DNA of 12,346 nt from Planctomycetota bacterium (GTDB lineage: Bacteria > Planctomycetota > Phycisphaerae > FEN-1346), in the NCBI GenBank assembly GCA_026386995.1, contig JAPLMO010000235.1, positions 1 to 12,346 on the forward strand, given 5' to 3'. The position numbers and the translations under genes were made by a program. Below, piece by piece: positions 6,598 to 12,346 of the stretch (its first letter is position 1; the number at the start of each line of letters is the position of its first letter). The notes below the pieces were generated by a model. It made no database searches and had not been told where the DNA came from. It saw only the letters and a program-made list of their open reading frames with translations.

Positions 6598-7644
6598 TCA
6601 AGGGTCGCTGATCCAGAAAACCTCCTGGAGCGCATAGCCTTCGTATCGTCCGGAAAGCCCGGTTGAGGGTTTCTTGTCGCTGGGATCGTGAATAGCGACG
6701 GTCACGCGGATCGCCCGGGGACACTCGGGGCTTGTGGCCGTGTCTCCGCTCACGATGGGGTTCGTCGTCCAGGCAGTGGTGCGCGGCAGGGGCCAATTGG
6801 GCGTGCCGGTCGTAGAGATGTCCAGGGCCTCGACGAGGAACTCGCTGGCGCAGGAGGCCGCCACGCGGCGGAACTGCCAGGGACTCGAGGACACGCCGAA
6901 ACTCGTCATGGGCTGGATTGAGAGTTTCGGCACGGCAAGGGTACTGGAAGTATCCTTGCTGTCGGTTAGGTCCAGGCGTTTCTTGCCGGCGGACACCAGG
7001 CCGGCCATCACGGCGGCCCTCGAGCGGTCGTCCGAGTCGGAGCCGCCGGCTGTCTGGTCCGTCCCAGTCAGCAACCAGACGCCCCTGCCGATAAGGCCGC
7101 GGCGCGGATCCACGGTCAGGGCCGACCCGGTGCCTGCCTGGACCTGGAACCGGGTCGTGGGCGTCTTGACGTTGGCGCTATAGACGACCTCGGCGCCGGT
7201 GTATCGGCGGGGGGTGGAACTGCCCATTTGCCCTTCCCAGAACCCGACGCTGGTCAGGGCCAGGCAGTCGGTGGAATACCAGGTGATGGGGTTCAGGGCA
7301 AACACCGGGGCGCCGAGAGCGGGGCGTTGAGTAGGGAGCGAGGGGAGCGTAGCCGTGATCGGCGCGCCGGCGTCATTAGTGTCCGACTTCTGGATCTTGA
7401 AGTATCCCAGGCGGTCGAAGCCGCGGATGTCGCGGTGGATGGAATCCAGGAGTGCCCGGCCCTGTTCCATGGCGTAGGCGGAACCCTGGGCCTGGCTGGC
7501 GGTCTCGGTGACGATCGCGAAAATCTGGACGACCCCCATCATCATGAGGGTCATCAGGGAGGCGGCGGTGATGAGTTCCACGAGCGTGAACCCCCGCCTC
7601 TGACGGAAACGAAACCCCTGCGATGGATGATGCAAGAGAACCAT
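6598..7644 (-). CDS. Prepilin-type N-terminal domain protein (GspJ/PilW-like)
   Basis: The 348-residue product has a basic leader of 18 residues ending RQRRG. The mature helix FTLVELITAASL follows, with Phe at position 1 and Glu at position 5 (F19 and E23). This is the classic prepilin peptidase cleavage and methylation site. After the hydrophobic stretch (to about residue 45) comes QGRALLDSIHRDIR (61-74), resembling the conserved early ectodomain of GspJ/PilW minor pseudopilins. The rest is a beta-rich, Thr/Ser-rich ectodomain, presumably periplasmic or extracellular. The ATG follows the TGA of the upstream gene by 3 nt, and GGAG lies 8 nt before it, so the two genes are very likely translationally coupled. 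Which pilus or secretion machine uses it is unknown, since no assembly ATPase or platform gene is in the window. Confidence 0.82.
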   Translation of the reverse strand: MVLLHHPSQGFRFRQRRGFTLVELITAASLMTLMMMGVVQIFAIVTETASQAQGSAYAMEQGRALLDSIHRDIRGFDRLGYFKIQKSDTNDAGAPITATLPSLPTQRPALGAPVFALNPITWYSTDCLALTSVGFWEGQMGSSTPRRYTGAEVVYSANVKTPTTRFQVQAGTGSALTVDPRRGLIGRGVWLLTGTDQTAGGSDSDDRSRAAVMAGLVSAGKKRLDLTDSKDTSSTLAVPKLSIQPMTSFGVSSSPWQFRRVAASCASEFLVEALDISTTGTPNWPLPRTTAWTTNPIVSGDTATSPECPRAIRVTVAIHDPSDKKPSTGLSGRYEGYALQEVFWISDP

Positions 7645-7647
7645 GCT

Positions 7648-8628
7648 TCAGTCTCCGATGATGGTGTGATAGACCCCCACGGCGCCCGGCAGGGGGTGCC
7701 AGATTTGGTTCCCGGCGACGTTCACCGTGGAGTAGGCCTGTTTTGTGCCGGAGGCCGTCAGGCCGCAGGCCAGAAAGATCGGCGGATTGGCAAGGCTGCC
7801 CGTCAAACCGCTGATCGACTTCAGCGGATCGGTATGGACCTGCTCGATCAGGTATGCCTCGCCGGCATGGCGGCCGCGGTCGATGACGTAATCGCCGGCC
7901 CCTGCGGCCCATGTCGGTGCGCCGTACCAGAGGTCGGCGGCCAACGGCTTGGCGTTCTCATACCAGGACTTGGCCCGCGGGTGCATCCTTTCCGTGCCGC
8001 GCGACTTAAAGACCACAATGGTCACGCGCCACGGCCCACCGGTGTTGTTGTAGATGCCGGTTCCGGCGCCGATGCTGCGGGAAGCCACGGGAACGATGGG
8101 CGTGACGTAAAAAACCGGCACGTAGTTGCCGGCGTTCCACTGAGGCCAGAACGGGGCGGTCGCCGGAAGGTCGGTCACGTAGCGCCTGCCGGCCTCGTAG
8201 AGGAACATGTTGGGGTTGTACACCCGCACGTCCTTCGAGATGATATTCTCGGTGGCCGTCTTGCTGTTGCCTGTGCTATCTGTCTTATACACGAGGCCGG
8301 GGTTCCCGACGGGGGAATTGCCGCTGCCGTCGGGTTCGATGCCGAATTCGGCGGGGCGCTCGCAATCGTTGACCCTGGCCGCGTCTGCGAAGAGTTGGTT
8401 GAAGTAGATGCGATGGGCGTCGACGAACTTGCCCCGGTTGGCGCGTATCATGGCGGCGATGCTGCGGGCGCAGAGGGCGGACATCGTGGAGTCTGTGGCG
8501 CGGCGGGTCTGGTCGACCGCCACGGGGAAGATCGTAGCCACCATCGTCAGGCCGATGCCGAGGATGCCGATGGCCATGAGGATTTCCGTCAGCGAGAAGC
8601 CGCGCGGGCTTCGTCTCGTATGGCTCAT
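7648..8628 (-). CDS. Prepilin-type N-terminal domain protein (PilV/GspI-like)
   Basis: The 326-residue product begins with a short basic leader (MSHTRRSPRG). It then has FSLTEILMAIGILGIG, with cleavage after G10 and Glu at mature position 5 (E15). The hydrophobic helix runs to about residue 36. LTEILMAIGILGIG is close to the LTEVLVA-type start of PilV/GspI minor pseudopilins, but the ectodomain (about 290 residues) is longer than is usual for those. It is Gly/Asn/Tyr-rich in the middle and otherwise not recognised. AAGGAG 6 nt before the ATG makes a strong ribosome site and fixes the start. It is the first gene of a three-gene minus-strand operon with the GspJ-like and GspK-like genes, behind a promoter at 8674-8702. 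The I, J, K order mirrors the gspI-gspJ-gspK order of type II secretion operons. Confidence 0.82.
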   Translation of the reverse strand: MSHTRRSPRGFSLTEILMAIGILGIGLTMVATIFPVAVDQTRRATDSTMSALCARSIAAMIRANRGKFVDAHRIYFNQLFADAARVNDCERPAEFGIEPDGSGNSPVGNPGLVYKTDSTGNSKTATENIISKDVRVYNPNMFLYEAGRRYVTDLPATAPFWPQWNAGNYVPVFYVTPIVPVASRSIGAGTGIYNNTGGPWRVTIVVFKSRGTERMHPRAKSWYENAKPLAADLWYGAPTWAAGAGDYVIDRGRHAGEAYLIEQVHTDPLKSISGLTGSLANPPIFLACGLTASGTKQAYSTVNVAGNQIWHPLPGAVGVYHTIIGD

Positions 8629-8673
8629 GGAAGACTCCTTGCCCCTGCCGTCAATCCAAGTCTATCCGGAGGC

Positions 8674-8702
8674 ATTATAGCGGCGGCCCCCGGCGACAAC
8701 AA
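8674..8702 (-). promoter_or_regulatory. Candidate promoter of the pseudopilin operon
   Basis: On the minus strand TTGTTG (8697-8702), a 17-bp spacer and a perfect TATAAT (8674-8679) precede the first pseudopilin gene by about 45 bp. Transcription would begin near 8667, giving a leader of about 38 nt that carries AAGGAG. The -35 match is only partial. Confidence 0.5.
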
Positions 8703-8748
8703 GGCGAATGAGGCCACGCGGGCAACCGCTCAGCCGGCACCTATCGAT

Positions 8749-8855
8749 CCCGGGCAGGGTGGCATGCCCACGCCGCCGTTTGCGTGAGCATGCTCCATGG
8801 CCGCGGCAACAGCATGCCCGGCGAACAGCGAGTTGGGCATGCCACCCTGCCTGGG
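8749..8855. repeat. Palindromic element of about 107 bp with perfect 18-bp arms
   Basis: GGCAGGGTGGCATGCCCA (8753-8770) is the exact reverse complement of TGGGCATGCCACCCTGCC (8834-8851). Allowing one G-T pair, the stem extends to 22 bp (8749 to 8855). The 63-bp interior contains further short palindromes: GAGCATGCTC at 8786-8795, and GCATGCT (8788-8794) facing AGCATGC (8811-8817). No protein is encoded. It resembles a REP/MITE-type interspersed element and lies upstream of the pseudopilin promoter and downstream of the wbpA-like gene. Confidence 0.7.
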
Positions 8856-8966
8856 CCGCCAAGGTCAGTGTCCCGGGGCCTGCGTAACGCGGAACCCTGG
8901 CCGAAAACGTCTTATTTCCCAAGTGTCCGAAACGCCACGCGGCCTGTTGCGGGTCAAAAACGAGGG

Positions 8967-10298
8967 TCAGGCCTTGATGATCTTGCCGCGCCCAGCCTTG
9001 ACGGCCGCGCAGGCGTTTCGCGCGTCGATGACCAGTCGCGAGTGCTTGACGATCCAGGGGTAGTCGTAGTCCGAGTGGTTGGTCGAGATCAGGACGGCCG
9101 TCTGGGCGGCCAAAAAGGCGGGCGTCAGGCGGCTGCTGACCAGGCCCAGGTTGTGCTCGCGCTGCTTGGGGGCCCGGGGGATATAGGGGTCGTTGTACGT
9201 GACCTTGGCGCCCAGGGCCCGGAGTTTCTCGATCAGGATGATGGAGGGGCTCTCGCGCATGTCGTCGACGTCGGGCTTGTACGCCAGCCCCAGGACGCAA
9301 ACCTTGGCGCCGCGCAGGGCCTTGCCGCGATCGTTCAGGGCCAGGATGAGGCGGTTGATGACGTAGTCGGGCATGCCGGTGTTGATCTCGCCGGCCAACT
9401 CGATGAACCGGGTGGCGCAGCCGTACTCGCGGGCCTTCCAGGTCAGGTAGAACGGGTCGATCGGGATGCAGTGGCCGCCCAGGCCCGGGCCGGGGATGAA
9501 GAAGGTCTTGTTCTCCTTGCGTCCGAAACCGAACGGCTTGGTGGCGGCGGCCTCGAGGACCTCCCAGACGTCGATGCCCATGCGGTCGTAGATCATCTTC
9601 AGTTCGTTCACCAGGGCGATGTTGACGCAGCGGTAAATGTTCTCGGTCAACTTGGCCGCCTCGGCGACCTCGCAACTGGAGACCTGCACGACCCGCTCGA
9701 CGGCCGCGCCGTAAAGGGCGGCGGCGGCCTCAAGGCTGGCCGCGTCATACCCGCCGACGACCTTGGGGATGCGGCTGGTGGTGAAGTTGGGGTTGCCGGG
9801 GTCCTCGCGTTCGGGGCTGAAGGCGACGGCGTAATCTTTGCCGGCGACCAGGCCGCCGGCGTCGAGGATCGGGATGACGACGTCTCGCGTGGTGCCCGGG
9901 TAGGTGGTGCTTTCGAGGACCACAAGTTGCCCGCGCCGGAGGTTCGGGGCGATGGCCTTGGCGGTGTCGACGATGAAACTCATGTCGGGTTCGCGTTCGC
10001 GCGTCAGCGGCGTGGGGACGCAGATGATGATGGCGTCGACCCGGCGGAGGCGCCTGAAGTCGGTGGTGACGACGAAGCGGTCGCCCTTGCGCATGCGTGC
10101 GACGCTGGCGGCCGGAATGTGCTTGATGTAAGACCGGCCGGCCATCAGGGCCTTGACCTTGGCGGTGTCGATGTCGAGGCCGACCACGCGGAAGCCCGCG
10201 GCACTGAACGTCTGCGCCAGGGGCAGGCCGACGTATCCCATGCCGATGATGCCGACGACAGCCTGACGTTTCTGGATGCGAGCCAGTAGCGATTGCAT
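8967..10298 (-). CDS. wbpA: UDP-N-acetylglucosamine 6-dehydrogenase (WbpA type)
   Basis: The 443-residue enzyme belongs to the UDP-glucose/GDP-mannose dehydrogenase family. WbpA-type members oxidise UDP-GlcNAc with two NAD+ to UDP-GlcNAc uronic acid in the cytoplasm. An N-terminal Rossmann domain has GIIGMGYVG (16-24). VLESTTYPGTT (127-137) and AKLTENIYR (216-224), with the conserved Lys 217, are typical. The catalytic thiol is C277 in GPGLGGHCIPIDP. The C-terminal UDP-binding domain contains GLAYKPDVDDMRESP (337-351). Length and motifs are complete. The ATG at 10298 is preceded by AAAGGAG with 8 nt spacing. The gene diverges from the wbpB-wbpD-wbpE-like genes, which supports UDP-GlcNAc over UDP-glucose or UDP-ManNAc as substrate; specificity within the family cannot be read with certainty. 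A CATAAT box (10315-10320) could be its -10, without a good -35. Confidence 0.88.
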   Translation of the reverse strand: MQSLLARIQKRQAVVGIIGMGYVGLPLAQTFSAAGFRVVGLDIDTAKVKALMAGRSYIKHIPAASVARMRKGDRFVVTTDFRRLRRVDAIIICVPTPLTREREPDMSFIVDTAKAIAPNLRRGQLVVLESTTYPGTTRDVVIPILDAGGLVAGKDYAVAFSPEREDPGNPNFTTSRIPKVVGGYDAASLEAAAALYGAAVERVVQVSSCEVAEAAKLTENIYRCVNIALVNELKMIYDRMGIDVWEVLEAAATKPFGFGRKENKTFFIPGPGLGGHCIPIDPFYLTWKAREYGCATRFIELAGEINTGMPDYVINRLILALNDRGKALRGAKVCVLGLAYKPDVDDMRESPSIILIEKLRALGAKVTYNDPYIPRAPKQREHNLGLVSSRLTPAFLAAQTAVLISTNHSDYDYPWIVKHSRLVIDARNACAAVKAGRGKIIKA

Positions 10299-10364
10299 AG
10301 TGACGGCTCCTTTTATTATGAGGTTGCGTGTTTGCGTCTATATCGTCTTTCGCGGCCGCGTTTC

Positions 10365-10392
10365 TTGACATCCCTCCCAAGCCGGGTAGAAT
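10365..10392 (+). promoter_or_regulatory. Near-consensus sigma-70 promoter of the wbpB-wbpD-wbpE-like operon
   Basis: A perfect TTGACA (10365-10370), a 16-bp spacer and TAGAAT (10387-10392, 5 of 6 matches to TATAAT) lie on the + strand. They would start transcription near 10399, about 70 nt before the wbpB-like start. It is the strongest promoter match in the window. No operator palindrome was seen around it. Confidence 0.7.
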
Positions 10393-10467
10393 AGCACGGC
10401 TTTTCTTAAGCACCTAGCGTTCTTTTGGTCGATTCCGTAGCAAGGGCTTCTTATGGGGAGAGACCGC

Positions 10468-11472
10468 ATGGTCACCGTGGCAATCATCGGCGGGGGAGGC
10501 TGGGGCAAGAACCACGTTCGCAACTTTGCGGAGATAAGGTCCTGCCGCCTCAAGACCGTCTGCGACTTGAGCGACAACGTCCTGGCTGGGCACAAGGCCG
10601 CGTTTAAGACCATAGGCGTAACGAAGGACTCCGGCGAAATCTTCGCCGACAAGGAAGTGGACGCGGTCGTCATCGCTACGGACGCCCCCAGCCACTATCG
10701 CCTTGCGCGCCAGGCGTTGGATGCCGGGAAGCATGTTTTCGTCGAGAAGCCGATGACGCTCTCTCCGGCCGACGCCGAAGACCTTGTGAAGCGGGCCGAC
10801 GCGGGCGGGCGCGTCCTCATGGTCGGCCACCTGCTGGAGTATCACCCGTGCGTCCTCATGCTGAAGGATATGCTCGACAAAGGCACGTTGGGCGAGTTGC
10901 GATACCTCTACTGTCAGCGGTTGAACCTGGGTGTCGTCCGCAAGGACGAGAACGCCTGGTGGAGCCTGGCGCCGCACGACGTCTCGATCATCCTGTATAT
11001 TTTCCAGGCCGAGCCGGTCACGGTGACTGCGCAGGGGCAGTCGTACCTTCAGAAGGGCGTGGAGGACGTGGTGTTCGCTCAGTTGAAGTTCGCCGACGGG
11101 CGGATGGCCCACGTCCACGTGTCGTGGTTCGACCCGCACAAGATCCGCAAAGTCACGCTGGTGGGCTCCGACAAGATGGCCACGTTCGACGACATGGAAG
11201 CCAGCGAGAAGATCCGCATCTACGACAAGGGCGTTGACGCCAAGGGCTCGGTCGTCGGGTACGAACAATCGCTGACCGTCCGGAACGGCGACATCCTGAT
11301 TCCCAAGACGCCGGGCGGCGAACCGCTGCGGGTCGAGTGCCTGCACTTCCTGGAGTGCATCGAGAAGAAGCAGACGCCGCGTAGCGACGGCCGCGACGGC
11401 CTGCGCGTCGTGCGCGTCCTGGACGCCGCCACGCGGAGCCTGAAGGCCGGCGGTGCGCCGGTGAACTTATAA
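10468..11472 (+). CDS. wbpB: UDP-GlcNAc uronic acid 3-dehydrogenase-like, Gfo/Idh/MocA family (WbpB type)
   Basis: The 334-residue protein is a Gfo/Idh/MocA oxidoreductase. In the WbpA-B-E-D pathway, WbpB oxidises C3 of UDP-GlcNAc uronic acid with NAD+ and passes the 3-keto sugar to the aminotransferase WbpE. The N-terminal dinucleotide fold has VAIIGGGGWGKNH (4-16). EKP at 93-95 is the family's conserved Lys motif, and LAPHDVSI (167-174) holds the His/Asp expected near the active site. The C-terminal half is the usual open beta-sheet domain. The ATG at 10468 is chosen because GGGGAG lies 7 nt before it and the Rossmann strand then starts at residue 2. An ATG at 10453 would add MGRDR. The wbpD-like gene follows after 53 bp. 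Assignment beyond the superfamily rests mainly on the neighbours. Confidence 0.82.
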   Translation: MVTVAIIGGGGWGKNHVRNFAEIRSCRLKTVCDLSDNVLAGHKAAFKTIGVTKDSGEIFADKEVDAVVIATDAPSHYRLARQALDAGKHVFVEKPMTLSPADAEDLVKRADAGGRVLMVGHLLEYHPCVLMLKDMLDKGTLGELRYLYCQRLNLGVVRKDENAWWSLAPHDVSIILYIFQAEPVTVTAQGQSYLQKGVEDVVFAQLKFADGRMAHVHVSWFDPHKIRKVTLVGSDKMATFDDMEASEKIRIYDKGVDAKGSVVGYEQSLTVRNGDILIPKTPGGEPLRVECLHFLECIEKKQTPRSDGRDGLRVVRVLDAATRSLKAGGAPVNL

Positions 11473-11525
11473 TGACCCCGATCCTGCGGCCCGGTGCCGC
11501 GGGTCGCTAACGAAAGGCAACCCAC

Positions 11526-12050
11526 GTGGCTTCACTTGAATACTTCGTGCACGAATCAGCGTACGTCGACGAAGGCGCGATCATCGGCAAGGGCACCAAG
11601 ATCTGGCACTTCTCGCACGTCCTGCCGGGGGCGCAGATCGGGGAGGGTGTCAGCATCGGCCAGAACGTCAACGTCGGCGGCAAGGCCAAAATCGGCAACC
11701 GCTGCAAGATCCAGAACAACATCAGCGTCTACGACGAGGTGGAGATCGAAGACGAGGTCTTCTGCGGCCCCAGCATGGTCTTCACAAACGTCTTTAACCC
11801 GCGGGCCTTCATCGTCCGCAAGCACGAGTACCGCAAGACGCTCGTCAGGCGAGGCGCGACGCTCGGCGCCAACTCGACGATCGTCTGCGGCACGACGATC
11901 GGCCGGTACGCCTTCATCGGCGCCGGGGCGGTGGTGATCGGCGACGTGCCGGACTTCGCCCTTATGGCAGGCGTGCCCGCCAAGCAGAAGGGCTGGATGT
12001 GCAAGTGTGCGATCAACCTGAAGTTCGTCGGCGGCAAGGCCACGTGCTAG
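11526..12050 (+). CDS. wbpD: WbpD-type N-acetyltransferase, cut short by TAG inside its C-terminal Cys ribbon
   Basis: The 174-residue product is a left-handed beta-helix (hexapeptide-repeat) acyltransferase. WbpD acetylates the 3-amino group of UDP-GlcNAc(3NH2) uronic acid using acetyl-CoA and acts as a trimer. [13 protein letters not shown] starts the helix, and [10 protein letters not shown] (23-32) and IGQNVNVG (44-51) are family hallmarks. Hexads run to about residue 140, followed by the usual GVPAK turn. The catalytic part is therefore complete. The tail CKC (159-161) ... ATC (172-174) is the first part of a Cys4 ribbon, but codon 175 is TAG. The frame continues with ACG and 13 further residues to TAA at 12099-12101; with a sense codon there the protein would be 191 residues, the usual length. 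The start is GTG, with AAAGG 8 nt before it. The wbpE-like gene follows. The stop could be a mutation, an assembly error or a recoded codon. Confidence 0.85.
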   Translation: MASLEYFVHESAYVDEGAIIGKGTKIWHFSHVLPGAQIGEGVSIGQNVNVGGKAKIGNRCKIQNNISVYDEVEIEDEVFCGPSMVFTNVFNPRAFIVRKHEYRKTLVRRGATLGANSTIVCGTTIGRYAFIGAGAVVIGDVPDFALMAGVPAKQKGWMCKCAINLKFVGGKATC

Positions 12051-12101
12051 GCCTGCGGCGGGCAGTACGTCCTGGAAAACGGCCTCGTTCGCGAGGCGTA
12101 A
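12051..12101 (+). other. In-frame continuation of the wbpD-like gene after the TAG
   Basis: Sixteen codons follow the TAG in the same frame and end at TAA: ACGGQYVLENGLVREA. The Cys at position 177 of the extended frame completes C-x-C ... C-x-x-C with C159, C161 and C174, and G..Y.L..G.V is the family-like end. Fourteen of 16 codons end in G or C, as in the rest of the gene, so the segment still looks coding. GCCTCG-TTCG-CGAGGC (12082-12097) forms a small hairpin, followed shortly by TTTT (12106-12109). Confidence 0.6.
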
Positions 12102-12134
12102 GGCATTTTGAGAACCTCTGGCGAAGGAGATTAC

Positions 12135-12346
12135 ATGGCCGTTCCCATGCTGGACCTCGTGGCACAGTACCGGACGATCCGCGACGAAGTCCGCGCCGCC
12201 ATCGACGGCGTCCTCGAGTCGCAGGCCTGCATCGGCGGACCCAAGGTGACCGAGTGTGAGAAGGCGATCGCCGCTTACTCGGACACGAAGTTCGCCATCG
12301 GCGCCTCCAGCGGCACAGACGCCATCCTGAACGCCCTGATGAGCCT
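12135..12346 (+). CDS. wbpE: DegT/DnrJ/EryC1-family aminotransferase (WbpE type), 5' part only
   Basis: The first 70 residues and two bases of the next codon are present, and the window edge cuts the gene. MAVPMLDLVAQYRTIRDEV is the usual start of PLP-dependent sugar aminotransferases of the DegT/DnrJ/EryC1 family. IGGPKVTECEKAIAAYSDTK and then SSGTDAI (58-64), the cofactor-phosphate loop, follow in the normal spacing. The catalytic Lys lies beyond the edge. In the pathway WbpE transfers an amino group from glutamate to the 3-keto sugar made by WbpB. AAGGAGA ends 4 nt before the ATG and fixes the start. It lies 84 bp after the TAG of the wbpD-like gene, or 33 bp after the downstream TAA, and is surely in the same operon. 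Confidence 0.88.
   Translation, partial: MAVPMLDLVAQYRTIRDEVRAAIDGVLESQACIGGPKVTECEKAIAAYSDTKFAIGASSGTDAILNALMS

Larger units (their letters stand above)
8629..8966. other. Non-coding spacer between wbpA-like gene and pseudopilin operon
   Basis: This spacer contains the pseudopilin operon promoter and ribosome site at its left end and a palindrome of about 107 bp in the middle (8749-8855). Positions 8856-8966 show no gene, no clear terminator for the wbpA-like gene and no other structure that I can support. Confidence 0.55.

Noticed and set aside
7228..8787. Long open frame on the + strand opposite the two prepilin genes
   Set aside because: The minus strand carries textbook prepilin cleavage sites and ribosome sites. 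The + frame has no family resemblance.
8784..10289. Long open frame on the + strand opposite the wbpA-like gene
   Set aside because: It is antisense to an enzyme with a complete set of motifs (GIIGMGYVG, C277). No independent signal supports it.

Overview
The window looks like a chromosomal piece of a high-GC bacterium, most likely a planctomycete (Phycisphaerae-like). This is an inference. It rests on large-ectodomain proteins with prepilin-type N-termini in an operon, a membrane-anchored VWA / amidotransferase-like / VWA protein, and repeat-rich spacers. No rRNA, tRNA or CRISPR array was seen. The nearest thing to a novelty is a stop codon inside a zinc ribbon near the right end; the rest are recognisable families in a somewhat unusual arrangement.

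Layout, left to right. Positions 1-402 are non-coding, with short direct repeats and a GC-rich hairpin. A small PilZ (c-di-GMP receptor type) gene follows on the + strand (403-744). It converges on a long minus-strand gene (831-3365) for a protein with two von Willebrand A domains around an amidotransferase-like fold, apparently made from a leaderless mRNA. Positions 3366-3734 hold an array of GC-rich hairpins, some capped by UNCG-type tetraloops, one of which is probably the terminator of the next operon. Three minus-strand genes (8628 to 3735) encode a type II secretion / type IV pilus pseudopilin-like set: two proteins with classic G|F....E cleavage motifs and a very large GspK-like protein. 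A long imperfect palindrome lies between the second and third genes. A second palindrome of about 107 bp lies upstream of the operon promoter.

The right third is a nucleotide-sugar locus. A WbpA-type UDP-N-acetylglucosamine 6-dehydrogenase gene (minus, 8967-10298) is divergent from wbpB-, wbpD- and wbpE-like genes (+, 10468 to the window edge), which follow a near-consensus sigma-70 promoter. In characterised bacteria these four enzymes convert UDP-GlcNAc to UDP-2,3-diacetamido-2,3-dideoxy-glucuronic acid, a precursor for O-antigen, capsule or glycan chains. The wbpD-like frame is cut by TAG in the middle of its C-terminal Cys4 ribbon, while 16 more family-like codons follow in frame before TAA.
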